Of a stretch of DNA of 58,034 bases, positions 9,274 to 18,794 are shown piece by piece; positions within the stretch are counted from its first letter, which is position 1; each line of letters starts with the position of its first letter. The stretch is from an uncultured Bacteroidota bacterium. GTDB taxonomy: Bacteria > Bacteroidota > Bacteroidia > Chitinophagales > Chitinophagaceae. The position numbers were made by a program, and so were the translations under genes. The DNA is taken from NCBI GenBank assembly GCA_903853805.1, contig CAINUN010000036.1, positions 1-58,034 of the forward strand, in the 5' to 3' direction. The notes beneath the pieces were generated by a model. It was given only the letters and a program-made list of their open reading frames with translations, was not told the DNA's origin and did no database searches.

Positions 9274-10604
9274 TAGCGATTGAATGAAATTCTTTTGCCT
9301 CTTACATCTTCATTTACTTTTCCATTTTCATAGGCAATTTCACCATTCACAAAAGTATATTTTATCGAAGCAGGAAATTCAAAACCTTCGAAAGGAGACC
9401 ATCCGCATTTATACAGAATATTTCCTTTATTGACTTTTGTTTTATTATTCAAATCCACTAAAACTAAGTCTGCAAAATACCCTTCACGTATGTAGCCCCG
9501 CTCAGCAATTTGAAAACACTCAGCTGGAGCATGACACATTTTTTCTACTACTTTTTCTATTGGTATTTTACCTTGTTTTACATAATAAAGCATGGTCAAT
9601 AAACTGTGCTGTACCAATGGTAAACCTGAAGGCGCCTTTTGATAAGGTTGACATTTTTCTTCCCAAGTATGAGGCGCATGATCTGTTGCAATGATATCTA
9701 ATCTATCATCTAACAATCCTTCCCACAAAGCTGCTTTGTTTTCAGAAGATTTTATTGCAGGGTTACACTTTATTTGATTGCCTAATTGTTTGTAATCATC
9801 TGCAGTAAAATGCAAATGATGCACACAAACTTCGGAAGTTATTCTTTTGTCTTTCAGAGGGAAAAAATTAGTAAAAAGCTGAAGTTCCTTTGCTGTTGAA
9901 ATATGCAAAATGTGAAGTCGTGTGTTGTGTTTTTTTGCTAGTTGCACAGCAGAAAATGAACTTTCAAAACAGGCATCAATGTTTCTAATAAAAGGATGCA
10001 ATGAAACATCGTTAGCATCAGAAAATTTTATTTTGTTGGCTTCTATAATTCTCTCGTCTTCACAGTGAGTTGCTATCAAAACTTCTGCTTCTGAAAAAAT
10101 TTTGTTGAGCGTGATGTAATTGTCCACCAACATATTTCCAGTGCTAGAACCCATGAAAATCTTTATACCGCAAACATTTTTTTTCCTTTCGTTGGTGCGA
10201 AGTACTTCGTCTATATTATCATTAGAAGTTCCCATAAAAAATGAGTAATTAGCTATCGAAGAATTCGCAGCAATTTTGTATTTCTCCTCTAATAATTCTT
10301 GTGTCAATGCAGCGGGATTGGTATTAGGCATTTCCATAAAGGTTGTAACTCCACCAGCAATTGCTGCCCTAGCTTCAGATGCAATTGTTGCTTTCTGCGT
10401 CAGTCCTGGTTCACGAAAATGAACTTGATCGTCAATGACACCTGGTATTAAATAAAGCCCTTCACAATTTATCTCCTTGCAATTGTATTTGACTTGAATA
10501 GTGTCTGCTATTTTTTCTATTCTGTATTGATCTATTAATATGTCTTTGATTGAAACAGAATTTTCGTTGACAAAAATTGTATTTTTTAATAAAATGGAAT
10601 CCAT
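9273..10604 (-). CDS. pyrC: dihydroorotase (class I / allantoinase-like amidohydrolase)
   Basis: Catalyses ring closure of carbamoyl-aspartate to dihydroorotate in pyrimidine synthesis. The ATG at 10604 gives 443 residues, normal for the class. The longer frame from 10751 adds 49 residues with no family resemblance and is rejected. Metal-site motifs: DDQVHFREPG (58-67), the carboxylated lysine in KIFMGSSTG, THCED, HILHIST and ATDHAPH. In the first motif the usual HxH is QxH, so one metal-ligand His is replaced by Gln60; from memory this is normal for the Bacteroidota subgroup, but it should be compared with allantoinase-like homologues. Coupled by overlap to the MutS-like gene. Confidence 0.85.
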   Translation of the reverse strand: MDSILLKNTIFVNENSVSIKDILIDQYRIEKIADTIQVKYNCKEINCEGLYLIPGVIDDQVHFREPGLTQKATIASEARAAIAGGVTTFMEMPNTNPAALTQELLEEKYKIAANSSIANYSFFMGTSNDNIDEVLRTNERKKNVCGIKIFMGSSTGNMLVDNYITLNKIFSEAEVLIATHCEDERIIEANKIKFSDANDVSLHPFIRNIDACFESSFSAVQLAKKHNTRLHILHISTAKELQLFTNFFPLKDKRITSEVCVHHLHFTADDYKQLGNQIKCNPAIKSSENKAALWEGLLDDRLDIIATDHAPHTWEEKCQPYQKAPSGLPLVQHSLLTMLYYVKQGKIPIEKVVEKMCHAPAECFQIAERGYIREGYFADLVLVDLNNKTKVNKGNILYKCGWSPFEGFEFPASIKYTFVNGEIAYENGKVNEDVRGKRISFNR

Positions 10605-10800
10605 ATAGCCAAATAATATTATTGCAAAGAAACAAAGTTTATCGTCTGAAAATAAAGTCGTTAAGAATAATATTGTAAAATACATATCAAATTTGTTTGC
10701 TGATTGAATAAATATTTTTCTTTGAAGTGTTGGTGATTCAAATTGATTCACTATCTTTAGCCCATAAGAAAAAAAATATACTCAAGGTTTCACTCTAAAA

Positions 10801-10831
10801 CTTGATATTTCTGTTTGCAATTGTATCTTTG
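10801..10831 (+). promoter_or_regulatory. promoter for the outer-membrane barrel gene
   Basis: CTTG (10801-10804) and TATCTTTG (10824-10831) are separated by 19 bases, a good -33/-7 pair. The start codon is 75 bases downstream, leaving a short AT-rich leader. Confidence 0.6.
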
Positions 10832-10906
10832 CTGAAGCTTTATTTTAAGCATCCAAATTTAGTTGTCTACGGTCCTTAAGTTTTACAAGTAATTTTTTGA
10901 AAAATA

Positions 10907-11641
10907 ATGAATCGCAAATTGAAGTGTTTTAGTGTTTTGGTTATATTGCTGATGCAATTTCTTTGTTCATACGGACAAGGAATTTCATCGAATGTTCAAC
11001 CGTCATCGCCTACTACAGCCGATTCAATTTTGCAGTATGAGCCTAAATACGGTACTTTGGGGATTCTAGTTGGTTCTTCAGGCATTGGTTTAGAATTTAA
11101 AAGAGAAATCGCTGATAAAACTGTTTTAAGGTTTGGTTATAGCCACTTGCCTTTTAGTTTTACAAAAGTTGAACAAACAGGAAACGTAACAATAAATGGT
11201 TATTACAAAGCAAGATTCAATAACTGGCATTTACTTGCTGATTATGAAGTGAAGACAATTAAACAAACTATATTTCGTTTGACAGGAGGTATTTCCTATT
11301 TTTCTAAAGCAAACGTATTTGCTCATGTTACTCCATTAGGTAGTTATAAATATGGTGAGATAGAGCTTAACGATGGAACAATGGGTTATGCTGATGTTGA
11401 TGCAGATTGGAAAGGTGCCGGTTTATATTTTGGATGTGGTATAGGCAGTGCCATCCCTAAATCTAAGATGAGTTATAGTTTTGATTTAGGAACATACTAT
11501 TTTACTACTTCTGCAAAAGTATCTATGGTGACAACTGGATATTTAGCTGGAAATGAAGTCCAAAGAAAACAAATACAAGACAACCTGAAATCATATTCTT
11601 GGTTACCTGTAATACAATTATCACTTAATTACAAACTTTAA
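10907..11641 (+). CDS. outer-membrane beta-barrel protein
   Basis: 244 residues. Residues 1-24 form a Sec signal peptide ending SYGQ. The mature part alternates short hydrophobic strands and glycine/aromatic turns (for example GTLGILVGSSGIGLEF, RFGYSHLPFSF, YYFTTSAK) and ends VIQLSLNYKL, the pattern of an eight- to ten-stranded barrel. No catalytic motif was seen and the function is unknown. The lipoprotein gene begins 29 bases after its stop and is likely on the same transcript, which ends at the terminator at 13321. Start ATG at 10907, preceded by an A-rich stretch. Confidence 0.7.
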   Translation: MNRKLKCFSVLVILLMQFLCSYGQGISSNVQPSSPTTADSILQYEPKYGTLGILVGSSGIGLEFKREIADKTVLRFGYSHLPFSFTKVEQTGNVTINGYYKARFNNWHLLADYEVKTIKQTIFRLTGGISYFSKANVFAHVTPLGSYKYGEIELNDGTMGYADVDADWKGAGLYFGCGIGSAIPKSKMSYSFDLGTYYFTTSAKVSMVTTGYLAGNEVQRKQIQDNLKSYSWLPVIQLSLNYKL

Positions 11642-11670
11642 ATATTATATCACACGCAAATTTACCAATT

Positions 11671-13299
11671 ATGAAACATACAATCAAGCTGCTCTTGCTT
11701 TTTGTGAGTTCAATACTCCTTGTTAACTGTAAAAAAATAACCGATAATGTTGGTTTTTCAGTTAATGGTGACGTAATCAAATACGGCGTTTCTTTCCAGT
11801 TTTGGGATCCTAAAACATCCAATGGAATGGCCCCTCAAAACATTTTTGTTCGTATTACCGGAAAAGATGCCAGTAAGGTATATGAGTATGGTGGAACAAA
11901 AGTGTTTAATGTTTCCTCTACAGGAATATTAAGTCTTGGAATTGACCCATTTGTAAAACCATCATCTAGTGCACCTATTGCGTTCACGGTAGAAGTTTAT
12001 GCGCCTGATTATGCTACAATAAAAATTCCAATTACTGTTGATGGTAACCAAAAGCAACAACTGATAAACGTTACAATGGTGAATTTAAAAAACCCACCAA
12101 ACGGTGTATCTGTTAAACAAACTCAGGTACAATTGGCTGCTGATGGTAGTGTAGCTTCAACAGTTACATTGGCTACTACTCCAAATGCTACTACTCCTGA
12201 AATTTCAACATTGACTATTCCAGTTGGGACAAAATTCAAAGATGCTAATGGCAGCATTATAAACAACAACGGTGGTTCTTTGCAAGTTTCACAGGTATTT
12301 TACAGCACAAGAACTTCTAGTTCTCTTAGTGCCTTCCCTCAAAACTCATTTTTATCTGATAGTATTTATACTGAAGGTGGAAACAGAATTTCTGGTTATT
12401 TCCAAACTTCTGGTTTTACTTCAATTGAAATGACTCTAAATGGTCAAGAGGTAAAATTCTTCACAAACCCAATAACTGTTTCTGTTGGAATTGACCCTTC
12501 TTATATTAATCCTACTACAAAAGCTGCAGTAAAATCAGGTGATAATATTCCAATCTTTAGTTATGACGTAACTAAAAACCGTTGGAATTTTGAAAAAAAT
12601 GTAACTATTTCTAGCAATTATACTGCTGAATTTACAACTAGTCACCTTACTTATTATTCTCCAGCTTGGCCAGGTGTTCAATGCTCAAGTTCAGTTAGCA
12701 TGACATTCAACACACACGTTTCTACTGTTTCTACATATTTGATGGACATTTACGCAAAAGATGGAGATCCTCGTCAACCAATTGTTGCAGGAATTCTTAT
12801 AAGTGCAACCAATGGACAATCTGTTTCTGTTAGTGACGTACCTACTGGAAATGTTGTAATCAAAGTTTATCCAAATAATGCAAATAATAGCCAAAGTGAT
12901 TGGGCTATTAGAGATGCTGCTCCATTAGGAGTTTATGATGGTGATGCATGCTCTGCTGCTAGTATTAATATTAACATGCCAAATGCACAGAATTTCCCTT
13001 CAGTAACGTTTAATATTGTTGGAAGATGTCCTGGCAATGTATTGATTTACCCTACTGTACCTACTTATTATAGAAAAGCGGGTACTAATAGTCCCTACAC
13101 CTTGTTAGGAACAGTTGTTTTAGGTCAATTTACTACTACAAATCTTCAATTAAATTCTTCTTATGATTTCCTTTGGTTATGGAAAAATAGAGAGTTAGTA
13201 AGACCAAATAAGTTAATTGATAGTCTTTCATACACTCGAGTTTTGAATGTAAATGAAAGGTTTCCAGGCGATACATTACAGGACTTGTTCTGCTATTAG
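11671..13299 (+). CDS. large surface lipoprotein of unknown function
   Basis: 542 residues. A type II signal peptide ends in the lipobox LLVNC (Cys20) followed by KK, so lipid attachment is expected. The rest is Thr/Ser/Asn/Val-rich and beta-strand-like, with an N-terminal domain about 30-135 (FVRITGKDASKVYEYGG) that resembles an Ig-like or carboxypeptidase-regulatory fold by composition only. Several cysteines occur in the second half (VQCSSS, DACSAAS, VGRCPGN). It follows the beta-barrel gene by 29 bases, suggesting a paired outer-membrane complex. I recognise no specific family. Confidence 0.6.
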   Translation: MKHTIKLLLLFVSSILLVNCKKITDNVGFSVNGDVIKYGVSFQFWDPKTSNGMAPQNIFVRITGKDASKVYEYGGTKVFNVSSTGILSLGIDPFVKPSSSAPIAFTVEVYAPDYATIKIPITVDGNQKQQLINVTMVNLKNPPNGVSVKQTQVQLAADGSVASTVTLATTPNATTPEISTLTIPVGTKFKDANGSIINNNGGSLQVSQVFYSTRTSSSLSAFPQNSFLSDSIYTEGGNRISGYFQTSGFTSIEMTLNGQEVKFFTNPITVSVGIDPSYINPTTKAAVKSGDNIPIFSYDVTKNRWNFEKNVTISSNYTAEFTTSHLTYYSPAWPGVQCSSSVSMTFNTHVSTVSTYLMDIYAKDGDPRQPIVAGILISATNGQSVSVSDVPTGNVVIKVYPNNANNSQSDWAIRDAAPLGVYDGDACSAASININMPNAQNFPSVTFNIVGRCPGNVLIYPTVPTYYRKAGTNSPYTLLGTVVLGQFTTTNLQLNSSYDFLWLWKNRELVRPNKLIDSLSYTRVLNVNERFPGDTLQDLFCY

Positions 13300-13320
13300 T
13301 ATATATTATTATTTTTTGAA

Positions 13321-13346
13321 AAGGCTACCTCAGGGTAGCCTTTTTT
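13321..13346 (+). terminator. intrinsic terminator after the lipoprotein gene
   Basis: Perfect nine-base-pair stem AAGGCTACC/GGTAGCCTT with loop TCAG, followed by T6. A second small inverted repeat, CTAAACAA/TTGTTTAG, lies at 13386-13404 in the remaining gap before recN. Confidence 0.85.
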
Positions 13347-13487
13347 ATTACTTATTGGGCGAACTATTTGTTTGAAATAAAATCACTAAACAAGAATTGT
13401 TTAGCTAACAAAATAACTTGCTGATTTAAAAAGCGAAATTTGATAAATGCTCCATAATCTTGTGTAATCGAAATAGTCGATGATTGT

Positions 13488-15146
13488 TCAGCCCAATAAC
13501 TCTCTTGCACTTTGCAAAGCTGCTTCTGTAGGTTGTTCTCCACCCATCATTTGGGCAATGGCAAGGGTTCTTTCTTCTTTTTGTAAAACCCGAACACGAG
13601 TAGCTATCTTTTTGTTTTTATCGGCTTCTTTATAGACAAAGAAATGCCTTAGTCCTTTTGCTGCCACCTGTGGTTGGTGGGTAATGCAAATGACTTGATG
13701 ATAATTGCCCAGTTCCTTCAACAAGAATCCAACCTGACGAGCCGCTTCACCCGAAATCCCTGCATCTACTTCATCAAAAATGAGTGTGGGCAAGTGCATT
13801 GCTTTTGCAGTAAGAGATTTAATGCACAACATAATACGACTCATTTCCCCACCTGATGCTGCTTTATATACTGGCAACCATTGTCCACTTTTATTGGCAT
13901 CGAGCATAAACTGAATATCATCCATTCCCATAAATGAAGGTGCATTGAGGGCATTAATTTGTATTTCAATTTGTGCATTAGGCATGCCCACTAACTTCAA
14001 AAGCTTGTTTACTTCATCTGTAATTCTAGGTGCAGCTTTTTTTCTTTGAGTAGAAAGTTGTGCAGCAATCGCTTTTAGTTCTACATAGTTAGATTGTTGC
14101 TGCAACGATAGGTTTTCTATTTCTGTAGAAAGATTTTGAGTGGCTTGAAGATCTTGGTCTAATTGATGTTGAATAAGGAGCAAATCGGCTGTGGTTTGCA
14201 CTGCATGTTTTTTTACCAATTTGTAACCGAGGTCTAATCTTTCTTGCAAATTCTGCATCAAAGCTGGGTCGAGGGATATTTTTCCTTCCAAATTTTCCAA
14301 CTCTTCTGCAACATCTTTCAACTCAATGTAAACAGATGATATTCTTTGTTGAAGTCTATCCACACCATCCATTACATCGGCAATTGATTGAAGTTGTTGA
14401 GTGATTTTTTTGAGTTCATTATTTATCGGTTGCTCTCCTTCATTCAAAAGAAAACGAACCGCTTGCAACACCGAAATAATTTTCTCGGCATGGATAAGTT
14501 GTTTCAGTTGTTGTTCTGCGTATTCTATTTCTTGTTCTTTAAAATTGGCATGTAGCAGCTCATCTAAAAGAAATTGTTTGTAGTCGGTTTCCTTCTGCCA
14601 GTTGCTTTGTTTTTCTTTTAAAGCAATAAGTTGTTTGGTGATATCCAAATGCTTTTTAAAAAGGATGGAATACTCAGTATTTAGTTCGTAGTTTTTAGCA
14701 ATCGCATCCACCACATCCATTTGAAAAGAATTGTCTTTCAACGCAAGATGCCCAAATTGTTGCTGCAAATCCACCAACAAACAAGTGAGCTTATTGAGTT
14801 GTTGCAAATTAACCGGAGTATCATTGATAAATGCTCGCGATTTGCCATTGGTAGCAATCTCCCTGCGAATGATGCAAACCTCGTCATCATCCAAATCTTC
14901 TTCCTTCAAAACTTTTCTAAAAGACTTGTTTTCCTTTACATCAAACCTAGCTTCTACCACACATTTTTCTTCCTTATTAATCAGCACTGTACTATCAGCT
15001 CTATCACCTAAAATAAGCGATAGTGCACCGAGAATAATACTTTTACCTGCACCGGTTTCGCCTGTGAGTGTGTTAAGGTGTTCACAGGGTTCGATACTGA
15101 GTTCTTCAATGATGGCGTAATTTCTGATGTTGAGATGTTGCAACAT
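13488..15146 (-). CDS. recN: DNA repair protein RecN (SMC-like ATPase)
   Basis: 552 residues, the usual RecN length. Acts in double-strand break repair by holding DNA ends and sister duplexes. Walker A GETGAGKS is at residues 29-36. A long coiled-coil middle region rich in Leu, Glu and Gln runs from about 150 to 370. The C-terminal ATPase half carries the signature ASGGEMSRIML and Walker B LIFDEVDAGISG. The start ATG (15144-15146) faces the rRNA methyltransferase gene across 68 bases containing promoter boxes for both. No SOS box was recognised. Confidence 0.93.
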   Translation of the reverse strand: MLQHLNIRNYAIIEELSIEPCEHLNTLTGETGAGKSIILGALSLILGDRADSTVLINKEEKCVVEARFDVKENKSFRKVLKEEDLDDDEVCIIRREIATNGKSRAFINDTPVNLQQLNKLTCLLVDLQQQFGHLALKDNSFQMDVVDAIAKNYELNTEYSILFKKHLDITKQLIALKEKQSNWQKETDYKQFLLDELLHANFKEQEIEYAEQQLKQLIHAEKIISVLQAVRFLLNEGEQPINNELKKITQQLQSIADVMDGVDRLQQRISSVYIELKDVAEELENLEGKISLDPALMQNLQERLDLGYKLVKKHAVQTTADLLLIQHQLDQDLQATQNLSTEIENLSLQQQSNYVELKAIAAQLSTQRKKAAPRITDEVNKLLKLVGMPNAQIEIQINALNAPSFMGMDDIQFMLDANKSGQWLPVYKAASGGEMSRIMLCIKSLTAKAMHLPTLIFDEVDAGISGEAARQVGFLLKELGNYHQVICITHQPQVAAKGLRHFFVYKEADKNKKIATRVRVLQKEERTLAIAQMMGGEQPTEAALQSARELLG

Positions 15147-15166
15147 AATTCCTTGAGCAAACCTCC

Positions 15167-15174
15167 CAAAAATA
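15167..15174 (-). promoter_or_regulatory. -7 box for recN
   Basis: Minus strand reads TATTTTTG, exact to TAnnTTTG, 20 bases before the recN ATG. A TTTG occurs at 15191-15188 but only 13 bases away, shorter than the usual 19-21. Confidence 0.45.
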
Positions 15175-15202
15175 ATTCAGAAGACAGCAAACATTTACAT
15201 CC

Positions 15203-15210
15203 TATTTTTG
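15203..15210 (+). promoter_or_regulatory. -7 box directly in front of the methyltransferase start
   Basis: TATTTTTG is followed by only four bases (CTCG) before the ATG at 15215. If transcription starts at the usual distance after the box, the mRNA begins at or within a few bases of the start codon. Confidence 0.5.
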
Positions 15211-15214
15211 CTCG

Positions 15215-16387
15215 ATGGCTAAGTTTTTTTTAAGAAAGAAAATTGGTGACCGTGTCGCCAACGGACACCCCTGGATTTTTGCCAATGAATTAGGCGATTC
15301 CGATGGCACATTTGAACCTGGAGATATTGTTGAAGTTTATTCTTCAAATGGTTCTTTTGTAGGGAAAGGATATGTAAATCCTGCATCGCAAATTCGCATT
15401 CGCTTATTGACTAGAGATAAAAAAGAAGAAATAAACAATGATTTTTTCTATCGAAGAATTAAGGCAGCATGGGAATACCGCCAACAAATTGGTTATGTAG
15501 AAAATTGTCGATTGATTTTTGGTGAGGCGGATGAAATGCCTGCCTTAATCATTGACAAATTCAACGATTATTTTGTCATTCAAACCCTTGCATTGGGTAT
15601 TGAAAGATGGAAACAAGCAATTGTTGATGCACTTCAAAAAATTTTTTCGCCCAAAGGTATTTATGAACGAAATGATGTACCTGTTCGAGAATTGGAAGGT
15701 ATGGCACAACAAAAAGGATTTCTTTCTGCTCCATTCGATACCAATATTATCCTTAATGAAAACGGTTTGAAATTTCATGTGGATATTGAAAACGGACAAA
15801 AGACGGGTTACTTCCTCGATCAACAAGATAACCGCCGCTACATTCAGCACATTGTAAAAGATGCAGACGTTTTAGAAGCATTTTGCTACACTGGAACATT
15901 TTCTATGCATGCCGCAAAATATGGCGCAAAGTCTGTGTTAGGCTTAGATATTTCTGATAATGCAGTGAATACAGCTAGAAGAAATGCCTTGTTAAATAAT
16001 TTCGAAGACATCTGCAAGTTTGAAACAGTAAATGCTTTTGATGTTTTAAAAAAATGGGTGAAAGAAAGCAGGAAATATGATGTGGTGATGCTCGACCCGC
16101 CTGCTTTTACCAAGAGTCGTGAGAATATTCAAAAAGCGATAACAGGTTACAAAGAAATCAACCTTCGTGGAATGAGATTGACAAAACCTGGAGGCTATTT
16201 AGTTACCGCTTCATGCACGAATTTAGTTGACCCAACTCTTTTCTTAAAAACTATTGACATGGCAGCCAAAGACGCGAAAAGGAAATTGCGTCAAGTAACT
16301 TGGCAAACACAAGCATCTGATCATCCAATACTTTGGCACGTGCCTAATACACAATACCTTAAGTTTTTAATAGTACAGGTTTTGTAG
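15215..16387 (+). CDS. rlmI: class I rRNA methyltransferase, RlmI-like (23S rRNA m5C)
   Basis: 390 residues. An N-terminal PUA-like domain (about 1-72, with NGHPWIFANE and PASQIRIRLL) binds RNA. The linker holds KTGYFLDQQDNR (196-207). The SAM domain shows motif I VLEAFCYTGTFS (219-230), the acidic strand VLGLDIS, motif IV VVMLDPPAF (290-298), and Cys334 in TASCT, placed as the catalytic cysteine of m5C enzymes. By family it should methylate C1962 of 23S rRNA. The start ATG at 15215 is supported by the typical MAKFFLRKKIGDR opening. Diverges from recN and is followed by fhs after 70 bases. Confidence 0.87.
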   Translation: MAKFFLRKKIGDRVANGHPWIFANELGDSDGTFEPGDIVEVYSSNGSFVGKGYVNPASQIRIRLLTRDKKEEINNDFFYRRIKAAWEYRQQIGYVENCRLIFGEADEMPALIIDKFNDYFVIQTLALGIERWKQAIVDALQKIFSPKGIYERNDVPVRELEGMAQQKGFLSAPFDTNIILNENGLKFHVDIENGQKTGYFLDQQDNRRYIQHIVKDADVLEAFCYTGTFSMHAAKYGAKSVLGLDISDNAVNTARRNALLNNFEDICKFETVNAFDVLKKWVKESRKYDVVMLDPPAFTKSRENIQKAITGYKEINLRGMRLTKPGGYLVTASCTNLVDPTLFLKTIDMAAKDAKRKLRQVTWQTQASDHPILWHVPNTQYLKFLIVQVL

Positions 16388-16457
16388 GCAATGACCAACA
16401 TCACAATTCATTACCACGATTATTTTATTTCTTTGCAACTTCTAAAAAAAACAAAGT

Positions 16458-18125
16458 ATGCTTTCTGATATCGAAATTTCAAGAGCCACAAAATTGGTGA
16501 ACATTAGCGAAATTGCTAAAAAGGTAAATATTGACACTGATGACCTGATTCCTTATGGAAAAACTAAGGCAAAAGTTCCACTCAGTTATATCAATGAAGA
16601 AAAAATTAAACAGAGCAATTTGATTCTTGTTACCGCAATCACACCTAATAAAGCTGGTGTTGGTAAAACGGTTACTTCTGTTGCCCTTTCCTTGGGTTTA
16701 AATTACATTGGCAAGAAAGCAGCTGTTGCGTTACGCGAACCTAGCCTTGGTCCTTGTTTTGGAATGAAAGGCGGCGCTGCTGGTGGTGGCTATTCTCAAG
16801 TTTTGCCAATGGAAGATATCAATCTCCATTTCACTGGCGATTTTCATGCAATTACTTGCGCCAACAATATGATTGCTGCTTTGATTGATAACTACCAATA
16901 TCAAAACCGCAATACCGGAAAAGCATTGGATAGAGTGGTTTGGCGTCGTGTGCTTGATGTAAACGACCGTTCTTTGAGAAACATTGTTACTGGTTTGGGT
17001 GGTACAGGAAATGGTATTCCTACAGAGGCAGGATTTGACATTACAACTGCTTCTGAAATTATGGCATTGTTGTGTCTTTCTACAAGTCTTGAAGACCTTG
17101 AAGAACGCATCAACAGCATTGTATTGGGTTATACTTTCGATAAGAAACCTTTTACCATGCGCGACCTTGGAACAGGCGGTGCTATCACCGTTTTGTTGAA
17201 AGAAGCATTGATGCCAAATCTTGTGCAAACTACTGAGCAAACACCTGCTTTTATTCATGGTGGACCATTTGCCAATATTGCTCATGGATGCAACTCTATC
17301 ATTGCAACTAAAATGGCAATGAGCTTGAATGATTATGTGGTTACAGAAGCTGGTTTCGGAAGCGACCTTGGTGCAGAAAAATTCTTAGACATCAAATGTC
17401 GTCTTGCAGGATTGCAACCTAAAGCAACTGTAATAGTTGTTACAACAAAGGCTTTGAAACTACACGGTGGTGTGCCTGAAGCAGGAATTGCGCAACCAAA
17501 TATGGAAGCTTTGCAGACAGGTCTTCCAAATCTTCAACGCCACATCCAAAACATGAAACAATTTGGACAAAGTGTGGTGGTGTCGCTCAATAAATTTCAT
17601 ACAGATGTGGCTGAGGAATTGAACTACATTGAAAATTGGTGTAAAGAACAAGAAGTTGTTTTTGCCATCAATAATGGATTTACCGAAGGCGGAAAAGGTG
17701 CAGCTGCTGTTGCCGAAGCCGTAGTGAAACTCATCGAAACCAATCCTTCTACGCCAATCAATTATTGCTACGACCTTACTGATGCTCTTGATCAAAAAAT
17801 TGAAAAAATAGCAAAGCGTGTATATCAAGCTGATGGTATTGAAATGGGTGCTTCTGCAAAAACTAAAATGAAAAGCTATGAGAAAAACGGTTGGGGCAAT
17901 CTTCCGGTTTGTATTGCCAAAACCCAATACTCATTTACAGATGACGCTAAAAAAATAAATGCACCAACAGGTTTCACTCTCCATATTCGCGACCTAGTAA
18001 TTAATGCTGGCGCAGGCTTTATTGTGGCAGTTGCAGGCGACATTATGCGCATGCCAGGCTTACCTGTTGATCCTCAAGCTAACCGCATTAAAATGGTGGA
18101 TGGCGAAATTGACGGATTGAGCTAA
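16458..18125 (+). CDS. fhs: formate--tetrahydrofolate ligase
   Basis: Makes 10-formyl-THF from formate, ATP and THF, supplying one-carbon units for purines and formyl-Met. The 555-residue length is normal. The ATP-binding loop is [13 protein letters not shown] (62-74), a variant of the usual TP(x)AGEGKTTT. Next come [18 protein letters not shown] and the family block [13 protein letters not shown]. The C-terminal part keeps the family segments SLNKFHTD and [11 protein letters not shown], and the final [13 protein letters not shown]. The start ATG at 16458 follows an A-rich stretch. A terminator lies 26 bases after the stop. Confidence 0.95.
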   Translation: MLSDIEISRATKLVNISEIAKKVNIDTDDLIPYGKTKAKVPLSYINEEKIKQSNLILVTAITPNKAGVGKTVTSVALSLGLNYIGKKAAVALREPSLGPCFGMKGGAAGGGYSQVLPMEDINLHFTGDFHAITCANNMIAALIDNYQYQNRNTGKALDRVVWRRVLDVNDRSLRNIVTGLGGTGNGIPTEAGFDITTASEIMALLCLSTSLEDLEERINSIVLGYTFDKKPFTMRDLGTGGAITVLLKEALMPNLVQTTEQTPAFIHGGPFANIAHGCNSIIATKMAMSLNDYVVTEAGFGSDLGAEKFLDIKCRLAGLQPKATVIVVTTKALKLHGGVPEAGIAQPNMEALQTGLPNLQRHIQNMKQFGQSVVVSLNKFHTDVAEELNYIENWCKEQEVVFAINNGFTEGGKGAAAVAEAVVKLIETNPSTPINYCYDLTDALDQKIEKIAKRVYQADGIEMGASAKTKMKSYEKNGWGNLPVCIAKTQYSFTDDAKKINAPTGFTLHIRDLVINAGAGFIVAVAGDIMRMPGLPVDPQANRIKMVDGEIDGLS

Positions 18126-18150
18126 TATTCTATAACAATCTTACTTTAAC

Positions 18151-18181
18151 AAGAGGCATCACACATTTCGGTGCCTCTTTT
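18151..18181 (+). terminator. intrinsic terminator of fhs
   Basis: Stem AAGAGGCA/TGCCTCTT with a 13-base loop, ending in T4. It directly abuts the ssrA promoter. Confidence 0.75.
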
Positions 18182-18184
18182 CAT

Positions 18185-18192
18185 TACCTTTG
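18185..18192 (+). promoter_or_regulatory. -7 box of the tmRNA gene
   Basis: TACCTTTG is an exact TAnnTTTG match, 31 bases before the mature tmRNA 5' end. The short leader would be removed by RNase P. The -33 element would fall inside the fhs terminator (TTTCGG near 18166), 15 bases away, so it is poorly matched. Confidence 0.6.
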
Positions 18193-18223
18193 CATTGGTT
18201 CTTTGAAAGCCCAAATCAAAACC

Positions 18224-18588
18224 GGGGCCGACTGGTTTTGACAGCATAGGGCAGGGCATGTAAGCATGTCGTGCGTTGGATAATTAGCACGTAAATCTGA
18301 ATACCCAAAATTTAACTGGCGAATCTACTTACGCCATGGCTGCCTAATTTAATTTAGCGCACCATTTTGGCCGCAACGAGCCTTTGCCTATTGTCGCTGT
18401 TGCCGCCTAAATCATCTTTCAATAGGATAGTAACCATTGCGCTGCGATGTGGTTATGAAGCTTTTAGCAGATAAGCATTAGATAGTTCGTTTGGCTCTTC
18501 CCTAATGACGAAAACCGATTCCAAAATAAACATGTAGAAAGCTTGTCGGGCATATGTTTGGACGCGGGTTCGATTCCCGCCGGCTCCA
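18224..18588 (+). ncRNA. ssrA: transfer-messenger RNA (tmRNA)
   Basis: Rescues stalled ribosomes and tags the unfinished protein for proteolysis. The 5' end GGGGCCGACTGGTTTTGACA and the 3' end with the T-arm GGGTTCGATTCCC and CGGCTCC form the tRNA-like half; the acceptor arms GGGGCCG and CGGCTCC pair over seven base pairs with one G-U. The discriminator base is A18588 and the next bases are CT, so the CCA end is not encoded and must be added. One-piece form, about 365 nucleotides. Promoter box upstream and terminator 20 bases downstream. Confidence 0.97.
18318..18347 (+). other. tmRNA tag reading frame
   Basis: Codons GGC GAA TCT ACT TAC GCC ATG GCT GCC TAA encode GESTYAMAA; with the alanine carried by the charged tmRNA the tag is AGESTYAMAA. 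It ends in the Ala-Ala recognised by ClpXP-type proteases. The neighbouring lon gene product is another candidate protease for tagged proteins, by family knowledge only. Confidence 0.9.
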
Positions 18589-18607
18589 CTCGTATTGATT
18601 AATTAAT

Positions 18608-18638
18608 AAAGCCACTTCCTTAATTGGGGTGGCTTTTT
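18608..18638 (+). terminator. intrinsic terminator of ssrA
   Basis: Stem AAAGCCAC/GTGGCTTT, 13-base loop, followed by a T run. Confidence 0.8.
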
Positions 18639-18794
18639 TATTTGTGATTGGTGAAGTGTGATTTATGATTGACGAAGCACATGGTTTGCCAAGCTGTTTT
18701 GATAAGCGATTCCCGTTGGGCTATTCTTGCAAATGAAATATTGGGAGATATAAGACTGTCAAAGTTCGATAAAACGCCGCCATCCAAGCCAAAT

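Noticed and set aside
10605-10751. 49-residue N-terminal extension of dihydroorotase
   Set aside because: Hydrophobic, unlike the family; the ATG at 10604 gives the standard length.
14721-15120. Plus-strand frames of 96 and 129 codons inside recN
   Set aside because: Antisense shadows of a conserved gene with no independent motifs.
16731-17927. Minus-strand frames of 155-184 codons inside fhs
   Set aside because: Shadow frames opposite a highly conserved enzyme; Ser/Cys/His-rich composition fits antisense reading.
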